In this document: in pieces, positions 1 to 5,300 of the stretch
Position numbering within the stretch: the stretch's first letter is position 1
Layout of the letters: every line of letters starts with the position of its first letter
Assembly (NCBI GenBank): GCA_030691775.1
Contig: JAUYDN010000011.1
Span: 1-8,738 of the forward strand
From: Dehalococcoidia bacterium
GTDB taxonomy: Bacteria > Chloroflexota > Dehalococcoidia > Dehalococcoidales > Fen-1064
Reading direction: 5' to 3'
Length of the DNA: 8,738 nt
Translations under genes and position numbers: made by a program
The notes under the pieces: generated by a model
The model's input: the letters and a program-made list of their open reading frames with translations, nothing else
The model's database searches: none
What the model was told of the DNA's origin: nothing

Positions 1-285
1 TCAGCCCCTCTCAAAATAGTTCTTCCCCTTCTCTGCGGAGAAAGGGCAAGAGCCTGCCCCGCACTTGATGCGGGGGGATGAGGCGCTGTGTAAGAACTGG
101 CATCTTTTATTCAGAATTGTAAAGCTGTTATTGAGACACTCCAGTAGGTGCTGGAGATTCTTCGTTCTCCCGATGCTTCATACCGAAACATCGGGACTCA
201 GAATGACATTTGAGGCAAAGCCTGGCCAGGGCTCTGGGGGTAATCGGGCTGAGCAGCAGGACTTCCCGGCACCTTTCTGGCTTAA
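1..285. repeat. Non-coding stretch made of dispersed-repeat fragments
   Basis: No credible gene is present; the one longer open frame here translates repeat sequence. Three structured pieces can be seen. The first is an imperfect hairpin at 25-46 (CCCC-TTCTC / GAGAA-A-GGG). The second is a hairpin at 57-75 with arms CCCCGCA/TGCGGGG around CTTGA. The third is a split repeat whose left half GGAGATTCTTCGTTC (153-167) and right half CTCAGAATGACATTT (197-211) are separated by 29 nt, which contain a further inverted repeat (CCCGATG 169-175 / CATCGGG 189-195). Both 15-nt halves recur exactly near 5079-5117, and the CTTGAT-loop hairpin has a relative at 5159-5189. Repeats of this general look are scattered through many environmental bacterial genomes (general knowledge). 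The stretch ends where the solute-binding-protein remnant begins. Confidence 0.6.
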
Positions 286-627
286 CTATTACAGCAAAAT
301 ACCAGAGGGATAGGCGGCGCTAAATCCGTATATGCCTTCAGCAGTGTCCACGACCCGGTAGCTACCGAAACCTACCGGAAGCTGATGGATACCAAGGACT
401 TCGATACGCGGGAGAAGATACGTAAAGAGGAGAATATACGCGAAATCGACCTGACCTGGGAAATATCGTTCCCCGTTCCATCAACATACATCTTCTGGGC
501 ACCCTACGTTAAAGGGTACAACGGGGAGATGGGTGTAGGACCTGACCCGCCGGAATGGGGTGGCATGATACGGTACTTCTGGATTGACCGTGTCTTGAAA
601 TCCCAGATAACGGGTATCAAGCAATAG
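286..627 (+). pseudogene. C-terminal remnant of a family 5 ABC solute-binding protein
   Basis: This frame is open from just after an in-frame TAA at 283-285 to TAG at 625-627, about 113 codons, with no good start or ribosome site at its left end. An ATG at 385 would give only 80 residues. The translation fits the end of peptide/nickel-type (SBP_bac_5) binding proteins: a helix region with KLMDTKDFDTREKIRK, then FPVPSTYIFWAPYVKGYNGE, which matches the family's 'lp.p..y.fW.PwvkgY.GE' segment, then the closing IRYFWIDRVLK. Family members are usually 500-600 residues, so roughly the first 80% is missing. The sequence to the left is repeat DNA, not coding sequence in another frame, so this is a truncation and not a single frameshift. 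The 3' end and terminator are intact. A short expressed protein is possible but would lack the binding cleft. Confidence 0.7.
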
Positions 628-655
628 ACCGGGTTGTAAGTGCGAGGAACAAGAG

Positions 656-687
656 GCCGGGAGCGGTTAACCGCTCCCGGCTTTTTT
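656..687 (+). terminator. Rho-independent terminator after the solute-binding-protein remnant
   Basis: A perfect 11-bp stem (GCCGGGAGCGG / CCGCTCCCGGC) closes on a TTAA loop and is followed by six T residues. It lies 28 bp after the TAG of the remnant and is the strongest terminator in the window. It probably ended the original transporter transcript and now insulates the tRNA gene. Confidence 0.9.
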
Positions 688-745
688 ACGCACGTTGTGG
701 AACAAATCTAGCGGGGAAGCGGAAAAGCGGGATTAAGCCCGGAGT

Positions 746-775
746 TTGAGATTTGTTATTTCCTCGAAGTATAGT
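746..775 (+). promoter_or_regulatory. Candidate sigma-70 promoter of tRNA-Ser
   Basis: TTGAGA (746-751) and TATAGT (770-775) are separated by 18 bp and each matches the consensus at 5 of 6 positions. Transcription would start near 782, about 16 nt before the mature tRNA 5' end. An alternative pair, TTGTTA (753-758) with TAGAAT (775-780) and a 16-bp spacer, overlaps it. Confidence 0.55.
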
Positions 776-797
776 AGAATAATAAAAGTTGCCAGAT

Positions 798-886
798 GGA
801 GGGATCGCATAGTGGCCTAGTGCGGCCGCCTGCTAAGCGGTTGCCCCGAGAAATCGGGGTCGTGGGTTCGAATCCCACTCCCTCCG
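798..886 (+). tRNA. tRNA-Ser(GCU), reading AGC/AGU
   Basis: This is a class II tRNA with a complete cloverleaf. The acceptor stem is GGAGGGA (798-804) with TCCCTCC (879-885) and G as discriminator at 886. The anticodon stem is 825-829/837-841, closed by one G-U pair, with loop CTGCTAA giving anticodon GCT at 832-834. The long variable arm typical of serine tRNAs is CCCCGA/TCGGGG around GAAA (844-859). The T arm is GTGGG-TTCGAAT-CCCAC (862-878). The 3' CCA is not encoded; CCG follows. The anticodon ends in U36, so this tRNA is not an expected substrate of the MiaB encoded next door, which acts on A37 in tRNAs with A36. Confidence 0.97.
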
Positions 887-892
887 CCGCCA

Positions 893-907
893 CCAGCCAA
901 AGGCTGG
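893..907 (+). terminator. Weak hairpin after tRNA-Ser
   Basis: A short perfect stem CCAGCC / GGCTGG closes on AAA, 6 nt after the tRNA 3' end. No T-run follows, so it is at best a weak terminator or a processing signal. The remaining sequence to about 975 shows nothing else I can support. Confidence 0.25.
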
Positions 908-978
908 AAATATCAAATGACAAGAAACAAGTCACAAAACCCCTTTTCCCTTCAGAGCAGGGGTAAAGGCATCTGGTG

Positions 979-1000
979 GCACAGGCGTCCCCGCCTGTGC
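979..1000 (+). repeat. Short palindromic (REP-like) hairpin
   Basis: A perfect 9-bp inverted repeat, GCACAGGCG / CGCCTGTGC, lies around TCCC. No poly-T follows, which argues against a terminator. Its GGCACAGGCG-type arm resembles palindromes dispersed in many environmental bacterial genomes (general knowledge; copy number cannot be judged here). It precedes the miaB promoter and lies inside the longer GTG-started version of the miaB frame, one reason to reject that start. Confidence 0.55.
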
Positions 1001-1002
1001 GC

Positions 1003-1030
1003 TTTGGTGTGCTGGTATTTTTAGTATACT
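1003..1030 (+). promoter_or_regulatory. Candidate promoter of the miaB-yajC-nadB operon
   Basis: A good -10 box TATACT (1025-1030) has a poor -35 (TTTGGT, 1003-1008) at 16 bp. A start near 1037 leaves a leader of about 23 nt carrying GAAGG (1042-1046) ahead of the ATG at 1060. This placement supports the ATG over the GTG at 976. Confidence 0.45.
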
Positions 1031-1059
1031 CAAAAAATAATGAAGGTCATAAAATATTG

Positions 1060-2307
1060 ATGTCGAACTACCATATCTGGACTATCGGCTGTCAGATGAA
1101 TAAAGCCGAATCAGAGCGATTGGAAAGCCTTTTCGCGCAGAAGGGGATGCAGGAGGCAGCGCGTCCCGAAGAAGCCGATTTCGTTGTAATCAACACCTGT
1201 GTGGTGCGTAAGCACGCCGAAGACCGCGTCACCAATAAATTACACACGCTCAAAGCGCTGAAAAAAGCCAATCCCGCGCTGACCCTGGCTGTAACCGGGT
1301 GCTGGGTAGACTCAGACATCGACCAGATGAAGAGGGATTACCCGTTTATCGACTATTTCTTCAGAGCCGGTGAGTGCCCACCCTGGCAAGAAGATGAGGA
1401 GTGGCGGGGTATTCTGCCTGCCAGCCCGGATGTAACTGCATATGTCCCCATTATTCAGGGGTGTAACAACTTCTGTGCCTACTGTATCGTACCGTATCGC
1501 CGGGGCCGGGAGAAGAGCCGTCCCCTGGCTGAAGTCGTTTGCGAGGTGCGGGAGATGGTAAAGCGTGGCGTCCGTGAGGTTACGCTCCTCGGGCAAAACG
1601 TGGACTCTTACGGGCATGACCTACCTGAAAAACCGGACCTCGCGGACCTGCTGGTCGAATTGAACAGCATCGAAGGTCTGTGGCGCATCCGGTTCTTAAC
1701 CAACCATCCCAAAGATATGAGCCGGAAGCTGATTGAGACCATCGTCCGGCTGGAAAAGGTCTGCCATGCCATCAATCTGCCGGTACAGGCGGGCAGTAAT
1801 GAAATACTGAGTAAAATGCGCCGCGGCTACACCGTGGAGGAGTACCGTAGCCTCATCGCACGTCTCCGGGAGAAGATTCCGGGCATAGCGCTGAGCAACG
1901 ATGTCATCGTCGGTTTCCCGGGTGAAACAGAGGCACAGTTCCAGGAGACGGTCGACCTGCTCTCCGGCCTGCGCTTCGATGTCGTCCACATCGCCGCTTA
2001 TTCACCGCGTCCCGGCACCATCGCCGCCCGTGAGATGAAGGATGATGTACCGCAGGCGGAAAAGAAACGCCGACTTCAAATCATCGAAAAGGTACAGGAA
2101 TGCATTGCGGGTGAAATCAATAAAGCGCTGGTGGGTACGGAGGTCGAGGTGCTGGTAGAGAGGAAAGAAAAGGGGAACTGGTATGGCAGGACCAGTACCG
2201 ACAAGATTGTATTCTTTAACAGCCACGACGAATGGTCAGGCAAACGTGCTATAGTTAAGATTGAACGTGCCAGCCCCTGGTCTCTAAAAGGGATGGCGCG
2301 TCAATAA
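1060..2307 (+). CDS. miaB: tRNA-2-methylthio-N6-dimethylallyladenosine synthase MiaB
   Basis: MiaB is a radical-SAM methylthiotransferase that converts i6A37 to ms2i6A37 in tRNAs reading UNN codons. The 415-residue protein has the three-part family layout. The N-terminal domain (about 1-115) carries the second-cluster cysteines C11 (TIGCQMNKAES), C47 (NTCVVR) and C81 (TGCW). The radical-SAM core (about 125-345) has CNNFCAYC with C135, C139 and C142, followed by IVPYRRGREKSR. A C-terminal TRAM domain spans about 348-408. The RGREKSR segment and LPVQAGSN (240-247) fit MiaB better than RimO or MtaB. The ATG start puts the protein directly at the conserved N-terminus; an in-frame GTG at 976 would add 28 unlike residues spanning a palindromic repeat and the likely promoter. 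It heads an operon and is followed 12 bp later by yajC. Confidence 0.95.
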   Translation: MSNYHIWTIGCQMNKAESERLESLFAQKGMQEAARPEEADFVVINTCVVRKHAEDRVTNKLHTLKALKKANPALTLAVTGCWVDSDIDQMKRDYPFIDYFFRAGECPPWQEDEEWRGILPASPDVTAYVPIIQGCNNFCAYCIVPYRRGREKSRPLAEVVCEVREMVKRGVREVTLLGQNVDSYGHDLPEKPDLADLLVELNSIEGLWRIRFLTNHPKDMSRKLIETIVRLEKVCHAINLPVQAGSNEILSKMRRGYTVEEYRSLIARLREKIPGIALSNDVIVGFPGETEAQFQETVDLLSGLRFDVVHIAAYSPRPGTIAAREMKDDVPQAEKKRRLQIIEKVQECIAGEINKALVGTEVEVLVERKEKGNWYGRTSTDKIVFFNSHDEWSGKRAIVKIERASPWSLKGMARQ

Positions 2308-2312
2308 GGAGG
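2306..2312 (+). promoter_or_regulatory. Ribosome binding site that decides the yajC start
   Basis: AAGGAGG overlaps the miaB stop codon. It sits only 1 nt before an ATG at 2314 but 7 nt before an in-frame TTG at 2320. Normal spacing favours the TTG. The overlap suggests translational coupling of yajC to miaB. Confidence 0.7.
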
Positions 2313-2319
2313 AATGATT

Positions 2320-2724
2320 TTGCACAGAACAAGACTATTGGCGATTGGATTACTTTTAACGGTGCTTGCTGTGACTGCCCTGCTCGCGGGTTGTAACCTG
2401 GCGCCCACAGATACGGGCACGGACGGTGCGGCGCCTAGCAACCCCAACAGCTTCTGGATAATGATTGGCTTTATCGTTATCCTGTTTGCGCTAATGTACT
2501 TCTTCACAATCCGTCCACAACGCAAGCGCCAGCAAGACCAGGCGAAGCTGATTCATCAACTACAAAAAGGCGATCGGGTGATAACCATCGGCGGACTGTA
2601 CGGTACGGTTGAAAGCTCCAGCGAGGACAGTGTCGTCATCCGTGTCGAATCAGGTACGACGATGCGCTTCATTAAATCTGCGATAGCCACGAGAGTCACC
2701 GAACAACCCAGGACCGGGTCTTAA
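2320..2724 (+). CDS. yajC: Preprotein translocase subunit YajC, with an N-terminal lipoprotein signal
   Basis: YajC is a small membrane partner of the SecDF part of the Sec translocase. From the TTG start the protein has 134 residues. Residues 45-63 form a membrane helix ending in TIRPQRKR (63-70), the family hallmark. The cytoplasmic domain follows, with KGDRVITIGGLYGTV and the closing FIKSAIATRV. The oddity lies before this: residues 6-23 make a second hydrophobic segment ending in LLAGC (C25), a lipobox, then a polar T/G/D/P-rich linker (26-44). Typical YajC proteins are about 85-115 residues and begin with the single helix, so this one appears to be lipid-anchored as well as membrane-spanning, or to keep two helices. 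The gene is the second of its operon; secD and secF are not in the window. Confidence 0.9.
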   Translation: MHRTRLLAIGLLLTVLAVTALLAGCNLAPTDTGTDGAAPSNPNSFWIMIGFIVILFALMYFFTIRPQRKRQQDQAKLIHQLQKGDRVITIGGLYGTVESSSEDSVVIRVESGTTMRFIKSAIATRVTEQPRTGS

Positions 2725-2758
2725 TCAGAATCAGAACAAGCCCGGACAAAGGGGTCAG

Positions 2759-4300
2759 GTGAAACAATTTGATTACGTCCTGGTCGGGAGCGGTATTGCC
2801 GGGCTCTATACGGCACTACTGGCGCGGGAGCAGGGTAGTGTCCTTATCCTGACCAAGGGTTATATCGAAGACTGCAATACAAAACATGCGCAGGGGGGTA
2901 TAGCCGCACCCATCGGGGCAAACGACTCCCCCGATTTGCATTTCCGGGATACGATTCTTGCCGGCGACGGCTTATGCAATGATGAATCGGTGCGAATCCT
3001 CACTACAGAAGCCCCGGACCGTATCGCCGACCTGGTGAACTTTGGCGTTCCTTTCGATACGCTGGATGGGAAAATCGCTCTCACTACGGAAGCCGCTCAC
3101 AGCGTGCCGCGCATCCTTCATGCCGGCGGTGATGCCACGGGAGAACGCATCGAAGTCACTTTAAGCAACCGTGTCCGTTCGACGGATATTACCGTGCTGG
3201 AACAGTCGCTCGTCACCGAAATCGTTGTGGAAAAAGGCTGCGCCCTGGGAGTGAAAGCTCTGGATTACCGTACCGGAAGGAGCACGGAGTACGCTGGCAA
3301 ATCGATTATCCTGGCGACCGGCGGCGCGGGACAGCTCTATCAATTCAACACCAACGCCGAGATTGCCACCGGTGACGGTATCGCACTCGCTTACAAAGCC
3401 GGGGCGGAAATCGCGGACATGGAATTTTTCCAGTTCCATCCCACCTGTCTTTATAAGCCGGATGTTCCGCCGTTCCTGATTTCAGAAGCGGTGAGGGGGG
3501 AAGGGGGTATTCTGCGTAACATCAACGGGCGGCGTTTTATGTACGATTATACCCCTGAAGGAGAGCTCGCACCGCGTGACGTGGTGGCGCGGAGTGTTGT
3601 CTACGAGATGGAGAAAACAAAATCCGACCACGTATTTATCGATGTCACGCACCTATCGCGTGGTCTGACCACGAGCCGTTTCCCTACCATCTACCGTTTT
3701 TGCCTGGGGCACGGGATGGATATCACCAAGGTCCCTGTGCCGGTGGCGCCAGCCGCGCATTATATGATGGGCGGGGTACGTGTCAATAGTTGGGGAGAAA
3801 CAAATGTACCCGGCCTCTTTGCCACGGGAGAAACCGCCTGCACGGGAGTCCACGGTGCTAACCGCCTCGCATCCAACTCGATGCTGGAGGTGCTGGTGTT
3901 CAGCAAACGCATACTGGAGCGGAGTCGCGGTACCCACAACAGCACCACCGTCAAGAAGGCAACGGTCGATGATTACCGAACATTACCGCGCCGGAAAACG
4001 CCTGCTAAACTGCCACAACCATCGTTGGAAAACCTGCAGTCATTGATGTGGGACAAGGTGGGTATCATCCGCAACCGTAAGGGACTCACCGAAGCCGCAC
4101 AAACTCTCGCGGGCTGGCAAAAAGTTATCTCACCACCGACCGAGCGCGCTTCGCACGAGCTCTGTAATCTTGTAGTAACGGGGCGACTGGTAGCGGAAGC
4201 GGCAATTATCAGGGAAGAAAGCCGGGGCGCTCATTTCCGCTCAGATTTTCCGCAGAAAGCCGCTGCGTGGCAACATCACATCGTCTTCAGTCAGCAATAA
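2759..4300 (+). CDS. nadB: L-aspartate oxidase NadB
   Basis: NadB is a FAD enzyme that oxidises L-aspartate to iminoaspartate, the first step of de novo NAD synthesis; without oxygen, fumarate serves as electron acceptor. The protein has 513 residues, near the usual 510-540. Visible signatures are the FAD dinucleotide motif VGSGIAGLY (9-17), KHAQGGIAA (42-50), HAGGDATG (121-128), FHPTC (226-230), SEAVRGEGG (242-250), APRD (R273), AHYMMGG (H334) and GANRLASNS (366-374). The conserved R273, H334 and R369 correspond to substrate-binding residues of the family. A helical C-terminal domain (about 420-505) contains the LMWDKVGIIRN motif. These features favour NadB over the related succinate dehydrogenase flavoprotein. 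The start is GTG, 4 nt after AAAGGGG and 34 bp after yajC. No nadA or nadC is present in the window, and no terminator follows. Confidence 0.95.
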   Translation: MKQFDYVLVGSGIAGLYTALLAREQGSVLILTKGYIEDCNTKHAQGGIAAPIGANDSPDLHFRDTILAGDGLCNDESVRILTTEAPDRIADLVNFGVPFDTLDGKIALTTEAAHSVPRILHAGGDATGERIEVTLSNRVRSTDITVLEQSLVTEIVVEKGCALGVKALDYRTGRSTEYAGKSIILATGGAGQLYQFNTNAEIATGDGIALAYKAGAEIADMEFFQFHPTCLYKPDVPPFLISEAVRGEGGILRNINGRRFMYDYTPEGELAPRDVVARSVVYEMEKTKSDHVFIDVTHLSRGLTTSRFPTIYRFCLGHGMDITKVPVPVAPAAHYMMGGVRVNSWGETNVPGLFATGETACTGVHGANRLASNSMLEVLVFSKRILERSRGTHNSTTVKKATVDDYRTLPRRKTPAKLPQPSLENLQSLMWDKVGIIRNRKGLTEAAQTLAGWQKVISPPTERASHELCNLVVTGRLVAEAAIIREESRGAHFRSDFPQKAAAWQHHIVFSQQ

Positions 4301-4321
4301 GTCTATTATTCGGCGCCCGGT

Positions 4322-4852
4322 TTAGTCGTGTTCGGCGTCTGACCAGTGAGGCGGGAACGATAACTCATGACCGATGCCGGCATATTTCATGGCTCTGTCA
4401 CGTAGCCTCTCCAATAAATCCCACAGACGTCTTTTTTCCTCTTCGGTAAGTACAGAAAGTATTTCATGCATGCAGAGTCGCTGAATCGACTGCTGGTATG
4501 CGGACTTACCTTTTTCGGTTACCACCACGCGTACCATGTTGCGTTTCGGCAGGTCTTTGACACGCTTTATCAACCCTAGCTTTTCCATGCGGCCGAGAAG
4601 CCCGGAAACGGAATGCGGTTCCCTCACCAGTCGGCGGGAAATCTCCGCTGGTGTGGCTTCCGGACCGATTGCCTGGATGTTGAAGAGCACTGCCGCCTGG
4701 ATACTGGAAATGCCGTATTTTCCCAGCTCTTTTTCCCTGGCTTTGACCATGGCGTCCCTGGCTTGCCGCATGAGCACCCAGAGATTATAGTCCTGGTCGG
4801 TGGAAATCAATGAACTTGTCCGATTACTATTTTTGACATTGATAGAACGCAC
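4322..4852 (-). CDS. MarR-family transcriptional regulator
   Basis: The protein is 176 residues from a GTG start. A winged helix-turn-helix (about 48-115) includes PAEISRRLVREPHSVSGLL (recognition helix region), then MEKLGLIKRVKDLPKRNMVRVVVTEKG, the wing with the family's basic pattern. Flanking helices (about 20-45 and 117-155) would form the dimer interface. An upstream ATG at 4906 would add 18 residues, but a perfect TATAAT lies within those codons, so its transcript would begin after that ATG. The GTG at 4852 has GGAGAG 9 nt upstream, a normal arrangement. The ligand is unknown. The gene converges on nadB with 21 bp between the stops, and no target gene adjoins it. It may repress itself through the palindrome in its promoter. 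Confidence 0.88.
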   Translation of the reverse strand: MRSINVKNSNRTSSLISTDQDYNLWVLMRQARDAMVKAREKELGKYGISSIQAAVLFNIQAIGPEATPAEISRRLVREPHSVSGLLGRMEKLGLIKRVKDLPKRNMVRVVVTEKGKSAYQQSIQRLCMHEILSVLTEEEKRRLWDLLERLRDRAMKYAGIGHELSFPPHWSDAEHD

Positions 4853-4891
4853 GTTAACAGTCTCTCCAAATATAAACCATTCCAATAACTG

Positions 4892-4920
4892 ATTATACCA
4901 TTGCATACGATAATCGTGTA
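4892..4920 (-). promoter_or_regulatory. Candidate marR promoter
   Basis: Read leftwards, a perfect -10 box TATAAT (4897-4892) lies 17 bp from a poor -35 (TACACG, 4920-4915). Transcription would start near 4885 and give a leader of about 33 nt containing GGAGAG before the GTG at 4852. Confidence 0.55.
4907..4917. promoter_or_regulatory. Palindrome in the marR promoter, possible operator
   Basis: ACGAT-A-ATCGT is a perfect 5+1+5 inverted repeat between and over the -35 and -10 boxes. Many MarR proteins bind palindromes at such a position and repress their own genes. The assignment here is inferred from position and symmetry only. Confidence 0.35.
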
Positions 4921-4964
4921 GTTAATCTTTCGGCGTGAGGCATCCGTGAAACTAAAACATATGC

Positions 4965-5200
4965 AGGAAAAACCCCCTTCAGTCCCCCTTTAGGCTTTGC
5001 CTTAAAAGTCGAGTGACCATGTCACCCTGACCCCAATGAAAATCGGGGGAAGGGTCTCCCTGCCTATTGAGTAGTGTCGGAGATTCTTCGTTCACTTCGC
5101 TCCTCAGAATGACATTTAGGGCAACGCCTCCCCCTTTACGAAAGGGGGGAAATTGTATCATCTCCCCCGTACTTGATAAGGGGGAGATGGTGAGGGTTTT
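4965..5200. repeat. Second dispersed-repeat cluster
   Basis: This intergenic stretch has no credible gene. It repeats elements from the left edge of the window. The 15-nt halves GGAGATTCTTCGTTC (5079-5093) and CTCAGAATGACATTT (5103-5117) are identical to those at 153-167 and 197-211, but separated by 9 nt instead of 29. Two hairpins follow: CCCCCTTT/AAAGGGGG around ACG (5130-5148), and CATCTCCCCC/GGGGGAGATG around an 11-nt loop containing ACTTGAT (5159-5189), related to the hairpin at 57-75. Purine- and pyrimidine-rich pieces such as ACCCCCTTCAGTCCCCCTT at the left end belong to the same style. The cluster separates the divergent marR and tup transcription units. Confidence 0.65.
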
Positions 5201-5251
5201 CAGTTGTTTCGCGGGAAGCTCTTCGGCGTTGAGGATAGCACAAAATACCTA

Positions 5252-5280
5252 TTGACAGTGTTCTATAAAGTATGTATAGT
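5252..5280 (+). promoter_or_regulatory. Near-consensus promoter of the tup operon
   Basis: A perfect -35 TTGACA (5252-5257) and -10 TATAGT (5275-5280) are separated by exactly 17 bp. Transcription should start near 5287, about 14 nt before the regulator ATG. A promoter this strong usually needs a repressor, which fits the overlapping inverted repeat and the regulator gene directly downstream. Confidence 0.85.
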
Positions 5281-5297
5281 ATTCATACAATACATAC
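5270..5297. promoter_or_regulatory. Inverted repeat over the tup promoter, probable operator
   Basis: Outer arms GTATGTAT (5270-5277) and ATACATAC (5290-5297) are perfect inverted repeats around 12 nt. An inner CATAC (5284-5288) also pairs with GTATG (5270-5274), giving a half-site set GTATG..CATAC..CATAC. The element covers the -10 box and the expected start site, where bound protein would block transcription. GntR-family sites are often GT/AC-flanked AT-rich palindromes, so the adjacent GntR-type regulator is the likely ligand. Confidence 0.6.
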
Positions 5298-5300
5298 AAT

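Noticed and set aside
65..313. Open frame of 82 codons on the plus strand
   Set aside because: It runs through the hairpins and split repeat at the left edge, has no ribosome site, and its translation resembles no family; it is repeat sequence read as protein.
867..886. tRNA-Ser 3' end as an integration (att) site
   Set aside because: No second copy of the tRNA 3' end and no integrase gene occur in the window, so there is no evidence for an integrated element.
976..1059. 28-codon N-terminal extension of miaB from a GTG
   Set aside because: It spans a palindromic repeat and the likely -10 box, and the conserved MiaB N-terminus begins at the ATG at 1060.
5130..5189. Hairpins before the tup promoter as terminators or the start of a CRISPR-like array
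   Set aside because: Neither stem is followed by a T-run, and the units differ in sequence and spacing with no regular spacers.
4979..5255. Short open frames on both strands in the second repeat cluster
   Set aside because: They translate repeated hairpin sequence, and the same amino-acid patterns appear in the left-edge repeat; no start signals or family resemblance.
5281..5300. Molybdenum-cofactor or tungsten-cofactor riboswitch before the tup operon
   Set aside because: The predicted leader is only about 14 nt, far too short for such an RNA; control by the inverted repeat and the regulator is a better explanation.
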